Positions 6,142 through 8,292 of a stretch of DNA of 8,292 bases are shown here, in pieces. Made by a program: the position numbers and the translations under genes. Numbering within the stretch: the stretch's first letter is position 1; every line of letters starts with the position of its first letter. Source of the DNA: Candidatus Saccharibacteria bacterium UBA5152 (GTDB lineage Bacteria > Patescibacteriota > Saccharimonadia > Saccharimonadales > UBA4665); NCBI GenBank assembly GCA_002413755.1, contig DHXQ01000023.1, forward strand, positions 2,349-10,640, in the 5' to 3' direction. Below the pieces are notes generated by a model. It saw only the letters and a program-made list of their open reading frames with translations. It was not told the origin of the DNA and did not search any database.

Positions 6142-6774
6142 CTATCTTCCGGATGCCTGCAACGGCACAGTCATAGTACGGATAAGGTCGTGAATGCCAA
6201 GTATAATCCTCGGTTCGATATCAAATAAACGAAGCTTCTCTTCACTGTCGCCAGTGAGAGCGCCGAGCGCTACTTGACCCCACGAGATATCGCGAATAGC
6301 AGGCTCATTATTTCGTAGCTTCTTTGAATAATATGCTCTAGCAAGGCCTTCGATTAGTATGAGTGAATCAATATCAGGCTGGTGAGGTTTCAGGATATAA
6401 GGTACTGCAGCGACCAACGCATAACCATCGGGTATGAGATCATCCTCATCATGAGTGTAGGCGTTTTCGTCTGGCATTTTGCCGAGCGGCAGGTCACCTG
6501 TCTCTGGCATCTTGTGTAATGCCCATACAGGTTTGATTGCAACTGCACCAATTGCCTCGGCGGCTTCTGGGAGTAATCTGTCGGCAAGGTCTAGGACAGT
6601 CATCAGTCTTTCAGTGCCTGAATATTCAAGCCATACGCCCCTAACAAAGGTCGTCTCTCCTTCAAGTGGCCCTACGTTACCTTTGGACTGTAGTTGCTCA
6701 TATGTCCAGGCAACGGGTGTTTCTGGATCGTAAACATCAAGGTCGAGGCCTGGAAATTTACTAAGGTGTGCCAT
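6142..6774 (-). CDS. Conserved-looking protein of unknown family, 210 residues
   Basis: I do not recognise this protein. It is soluble by appearance: no signal peptide, no membrane segment, no cysteine. It is acidic, with an Asp/Glu-rich patch at 102-116 (includes H-D-E-D-D), and predicted helical stretches at about 54-80 (L-D-L-A-D-R-L-L-P-E-A-A-E-A-I) and 136-155. No nucleotide-binding loop, metal-binding cluster or helix-turn-helix is apparent. The ATG at 6774 lies 10 bases after the stop of the sigma-4/HARE regulator, with only a weak purine stretch (AAAGAG) before it, so the pair is almost certainly one operon and translation may be coupled. That suggests a partner or effector role linked to the regulator, but this is inference from position only. 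It is a good-quality frame: full length, no internal stop, TAG at 6142-6144. Confidence 0.8.
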   Translation of the reverse strand: MAHLSKFPGLDLDVYDPETPVAWTYEQLQSKGNVGPLEGETTFVRGVWLEYSGTERLMTVLDLADRLLPEAAEAIGAVAIKPVWALHKMPETGDLPLGKMPDENAYTHDEDDLIPDGYALVAAVPYILKPHQPDIDSLILIEGLARAYYSKKLRNNEPAIRDISWGQVALGALTGDSEEKLRLFDIEPRIILGIHDLIRTMTVPLQASGR

Positions 6775-6784
6775 TGCTCACTCT

Positions 6785-7837
6785 TTATTCAGCGAGGCTG
6801 TACGTAGCTTTGGCGACGCGCTTGAACTGGTTCTTGCCCTGGAGGTTCAGGAGGATGGTTGTCTCTTTGACGTAGCGGCTCTTGAGGACGCGCTTGACGA
6901 TTTCGTCGCGGTGCAGCGGGCCGCCTTCCTTCTTGAGGACTTCGGTGATGATGTCAGAGACAGTACCCTTTTCGTAGCCCCATTCCTTCAGAGCGTAGAT
7001 ACCGCGGCCGATCAGGACGAAGCGCTTGTCTTTGATCAGTTCGTTGTGGATAGCTTGGGTGGTGACGTCTTTGCGCTTGAAGTCGCTGTCTTTGATGGCA
7101 GCGGCGATTTCGTTGAAGTGCATGTGCTTGCCGTGCTCTTTGAGGATGACGAAGATCTTGTCGCGGATGTTCTTCGGGTTGACCATAGGCCACTTCATGA
7201 GGCCCCAGCGGCCATTGAGGGTTGCCAGGTGCTTGCTGATGCTAGCTAGTGATTCAGCCTGCTTAATCTGGTCTTTGGTGTTAGCAAAACCAGCGCCAGC
7301 GGCGATATCTTCGATAGTGGCTGGCTCGCCGATCTTTTTGACGGACTCAATCAGCTTGGTGACGTCGGACTTAACGGCAGCGTCGTCGCGGATGGCTTTG
7401 ATACCGACAGCGTGGTGGTAGTGGTCATCTTCGTTAATAACGACGAGGTCAGGGCCGAGGCTGGCCAGGAAGGCTACCCTTGCCTGCTGCAGTTTGCTGA
7501 CGTCGCTGCCGACCTTTTCGGTCAATTGGCTGACGCGGGCAACTTCGCCGAGCTCGTGGAGATAGGTCAGGAATTGTGTTTGGATCTCTGGTACTTGCGG
7601 TACACTTCCCTGTTCGGCAGCAACTTTCAGGCGGTTAACGACTGATTTTTCGAGCTGGCGCACCCGCTCGCGGGTAATACCAAGAAGCTCCCCGATCTGT
7701 TCGAGGGTTTCTTTGCGGTCAAACAGACCAAAACGGCGCGAAACGATTTCTCGTTCGCGTTCGCGATCTATGGTGCCCAAAATGTCGTTGATGCTCGCTT
7801 CGGTGCGGATAGCGGTTTGGGTTGACTCTTCAGCCAT
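6785..7837 (-). CDS. Sigma-70 region 4 / HARE-HTH transcription regulator
   Basis: The 350-residue product starts with a stand-alone sigma-70 region 4 at about 25-75: R-E-R-E-I-V-S-R-R-F-G-L, then the helix-turn-helix T-L-E-Q-I-G-E-L-L-G-I-T-R-E-R-V-R-Q-L-E (44-63), the part of a sigma factor that contacts the -35 box. Regions 1-3 are absent, so it cannot open promoters like a normal sigma factor. The C-terminal half carries a HARE-HTH winged helix (about 223-286; D-K-R-F-V-L-I-G-R-G-I-Y-A-L at 270-283 is its hallmark) and a second related winged helix (about 292-348). HARE-HTH is the domain of the RNA polymerase delta subunit RpoE of Firmicutes. Residues 85-215 may hold further winged helices. 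A role as an RNA-polymerase-associated or promoter-binding regulator is inferred. The start at 7837 is supported by AGGAA (7844-7848) six bases upstream and a strong promoter further up. Confidence 0.85.
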   Translation of the reverse strand: MAEESTQTAIRTEASINDILGTIDREREREIVSRRFGLFDRKETLEQIGELLGITRERVRQLEKSVVNRLKVAAEQGSVPQVPEIQTQFLTYLHELGEVARVSQLTEKVGSDVSKLQQARVAFLASLGPDLVVINEDDHYHHAVGIKAIRDDAAVKSDVTKLIESVKKIGEPATIEDIAAGAGFANTKDQIKQAESLASISKHLATLNGRWGLMKWPMVNPKNIRDKIFVILKEHGKHMHFNEIAAAIKDSDFKRKDVTTQAIHNELIKDKRFVLIGRGIYALKEWGYEKGTVSDIITEVLKKEGGPLHRDEIVKRVLKSRYVKETTILLNLQGKNQFKRVAKATYSLAE

Positions 7838-7877
7838 CGGAAATTCCTATCTGTTAATACGGTAAAACTATATGTTA

Positions 7878-7906
7878 ACTATAACACCTATATTTATTGA
7901 AGTCAA
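7878..7906 (-). promoter_or_regulatory. Extended -10 promoter of the regulator operon
   Basis: On the minus strand, TTGACT (7906-7901) is followed after exactly 17 bases by TATAGT (7883-7878), each 5 of 6 to the sigma-70 consensus, with TGT directly before the -10 (extended -10). Expected start of transcription is near 7871, leaving a leader of about 34 bases. The inverted repeat GAAGT (7899-7903) / ACTTC (7908-7912) lies over the -35 box and could be an operator. A second, weaker extended -10 (TGCTACAAT, 7935-7927) lies upstream without a -35 box. Confidence 0.75.
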
Positions 7907-7984
7907 TACTTCGAAGGTCTAAACATATTGTAGCACGAAATCGACGGCCTAGTAGGTTTTGTGTTGTAAAAATGTGATTATGCC

Positions 7985-8026
7985 AGTTTCCACAACGAAT
8001 TGCAAGTTTCCGCAAAACATGGAAAC
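7985..8026. repeat. GTTTCC repeat cluster between the small membrane protein gene and the regulator
   Basis: AGTTTCCRCAA occurs at 7985-7995 (with A) and 8005-8015 (with G), exactly 20 bases apart, which puts both on the same face of the helix. An inverted copy, GGAAAC, follows at 8021-8026. The first copy contains GTTTCCACA, 7 of 9 to the DnaA box. It lies 80-130 bases upstream of the regulator promoter, where a binding site for its control could sit. Confidence 0.4.
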
Positions 8027-8050
8027 ATATAAATCTTTTAATCAAGAGTT

Positions 8051-8251
8051 TTAAGGCTGCTGTGCTGACTGATCAGGGATAGATATCCCGGGCTGACCTG
8101 CCTGGAATGGGGCGTCACCCCGCTCGTCGATAATACCTAAGGCGCTGACAATTCCGCACGCCGCCATAAGTCCTAGAACCACCACGCGGTCGGCAATCTC
8201 CCTTCTATGGAGACGACTTTCGAATGATATACGCTCTTCGTGCGGTGTCAT
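8051..8251 (-). CDS. Small single-span membrane protein, 66 residues, unknown
   Basis: A short frame with a coherent layout: a charged N-terminal tail with several Arg and Glu (1-22), one hydrophobic segment at about 23-41 (V-V-V-L-G-L-M-A-A-C-G-I-V), then a polar, proline-containing tail ending in Gln and Pro. The basic tail predicts an N-in orientation with about 25 residues outside. No family is recognised. The ATG at 8251 has no Shine-Dalgarno; TATAAC (8262-8257) lies 5 bases before it, so a leaderless transcript is possible, but no -35 box is visible. Same strand as the regulator operon, separated by 213 bases. The stop is TAA at 8051. It could be spurious, but the composition matches nearby coding DNA and differs from the A/T-rich gaps on both sides. 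Confidence 0.55.
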   Translation of the reverse strand: MTPHEERISFESRLHRREIADRVVVLGLMAACGIVSALGIIDERGDAPFQAGQPGISIPDQSAQQP

Positions 8252-8261
8252 ATAAAGTTAT

Positions 8262-8289
8262 AGTAGCATAATCTACAAATATAGCTACT
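8262..8289. promoter_or_regulatory. Inverted repeat upstream of the small membrane protein gene
   Basis: AGTAGC (8262-8267) and GCTACT (8284-8289) form a perfect 6-bp inverted repeat with a 16-base spacer, just upstream of the candidate -10 box for the gene at 8051-8251. It may be an operator; the window ends at 8292, so the rest of the promoter region is not seen. Confidence 0.3.
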
Positions 8290-8292
8290 GGA

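Noticed and set aside
5988..6176. Plus-strand frame for a 62-residue hydrophobic peptide, with GATAAT at 5970-5975 ahead of it
   Set aside because: No Shine-Dalgarno, no -35 box, a cysteine- and phenylalanine-rich sequence without clear topology, and it runs into the 3' end of the opposing gene. Hydrophobic frames arise easily in T-rich DNA.

Overview
The window looks like chromosomal DNA from a small-genome bacterium of the Candidate Phyla Radiation, most likely Candidatus Saccharibacteria (TM7). This is an inference from three things: a condensed division and cell wall (dcw) cluster with divergent family members, a stand-alone sigma-70 region 4 protein carrying HARE-type winged helices, and a roughly 50% GC coding style. 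All genes read with TAA or TAG stops under the standard bacterial code. No internal TGA recoding is needed, which argues against the Gracilibacteria/Absconditabacteria code.

Layout. Positions 1-5392 are a plus-strand cell-wall/division cluster: the 3' part of an FtsI-type transpeptidase, then mraY (lipid I synthesis), ftsW (SEDS glycosyltransferase), murG (lipid II synthesis) and an ftsQ/divIB-like gene. Together they cover lipid I, lipid II, polymerisation, cross-linking and a divisome scaffold. Genes that sit between these in the textbook dcw order (murD, murC, murB, ddl) and the usual downstream ftsA/ftsZ are absent here. The genes are packed head to tail: mraY and ftsW abut with no gap, ftsW overlaps murG by 74 bases, and ftsQ has its own possible promoter.

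Positions 5393-6141 are a 749-base stretch between convergent genes with no credible protein gene, but with much small-scale structure. It holds a 55-base fold-back that can form a three-way junction, a cluster of five related 9-mers centred on CGT, and a 28-bp site at 5863-5890 with the 11-6-11 layout of a Xer recombination (dif) site. Two near-identical 15-bp direct repeats lie at its edges. Its central hexamer, read on the minus strand, is TGTATA as in E. coli dif. Genes on both sides point towards it, as expected at a replication terminus, although GC counts from a few lines did not show a clear skew switch.

Positions 6142-8251 are minus strand: a 66-residue small membrane protein; then, after a 213-base regulatory gap with a strong extended -10 promoter, a sigma-region-4/HARE-HTH regulator; and a 210-residue protein of unknown family 10 bases behind it in the same operon.
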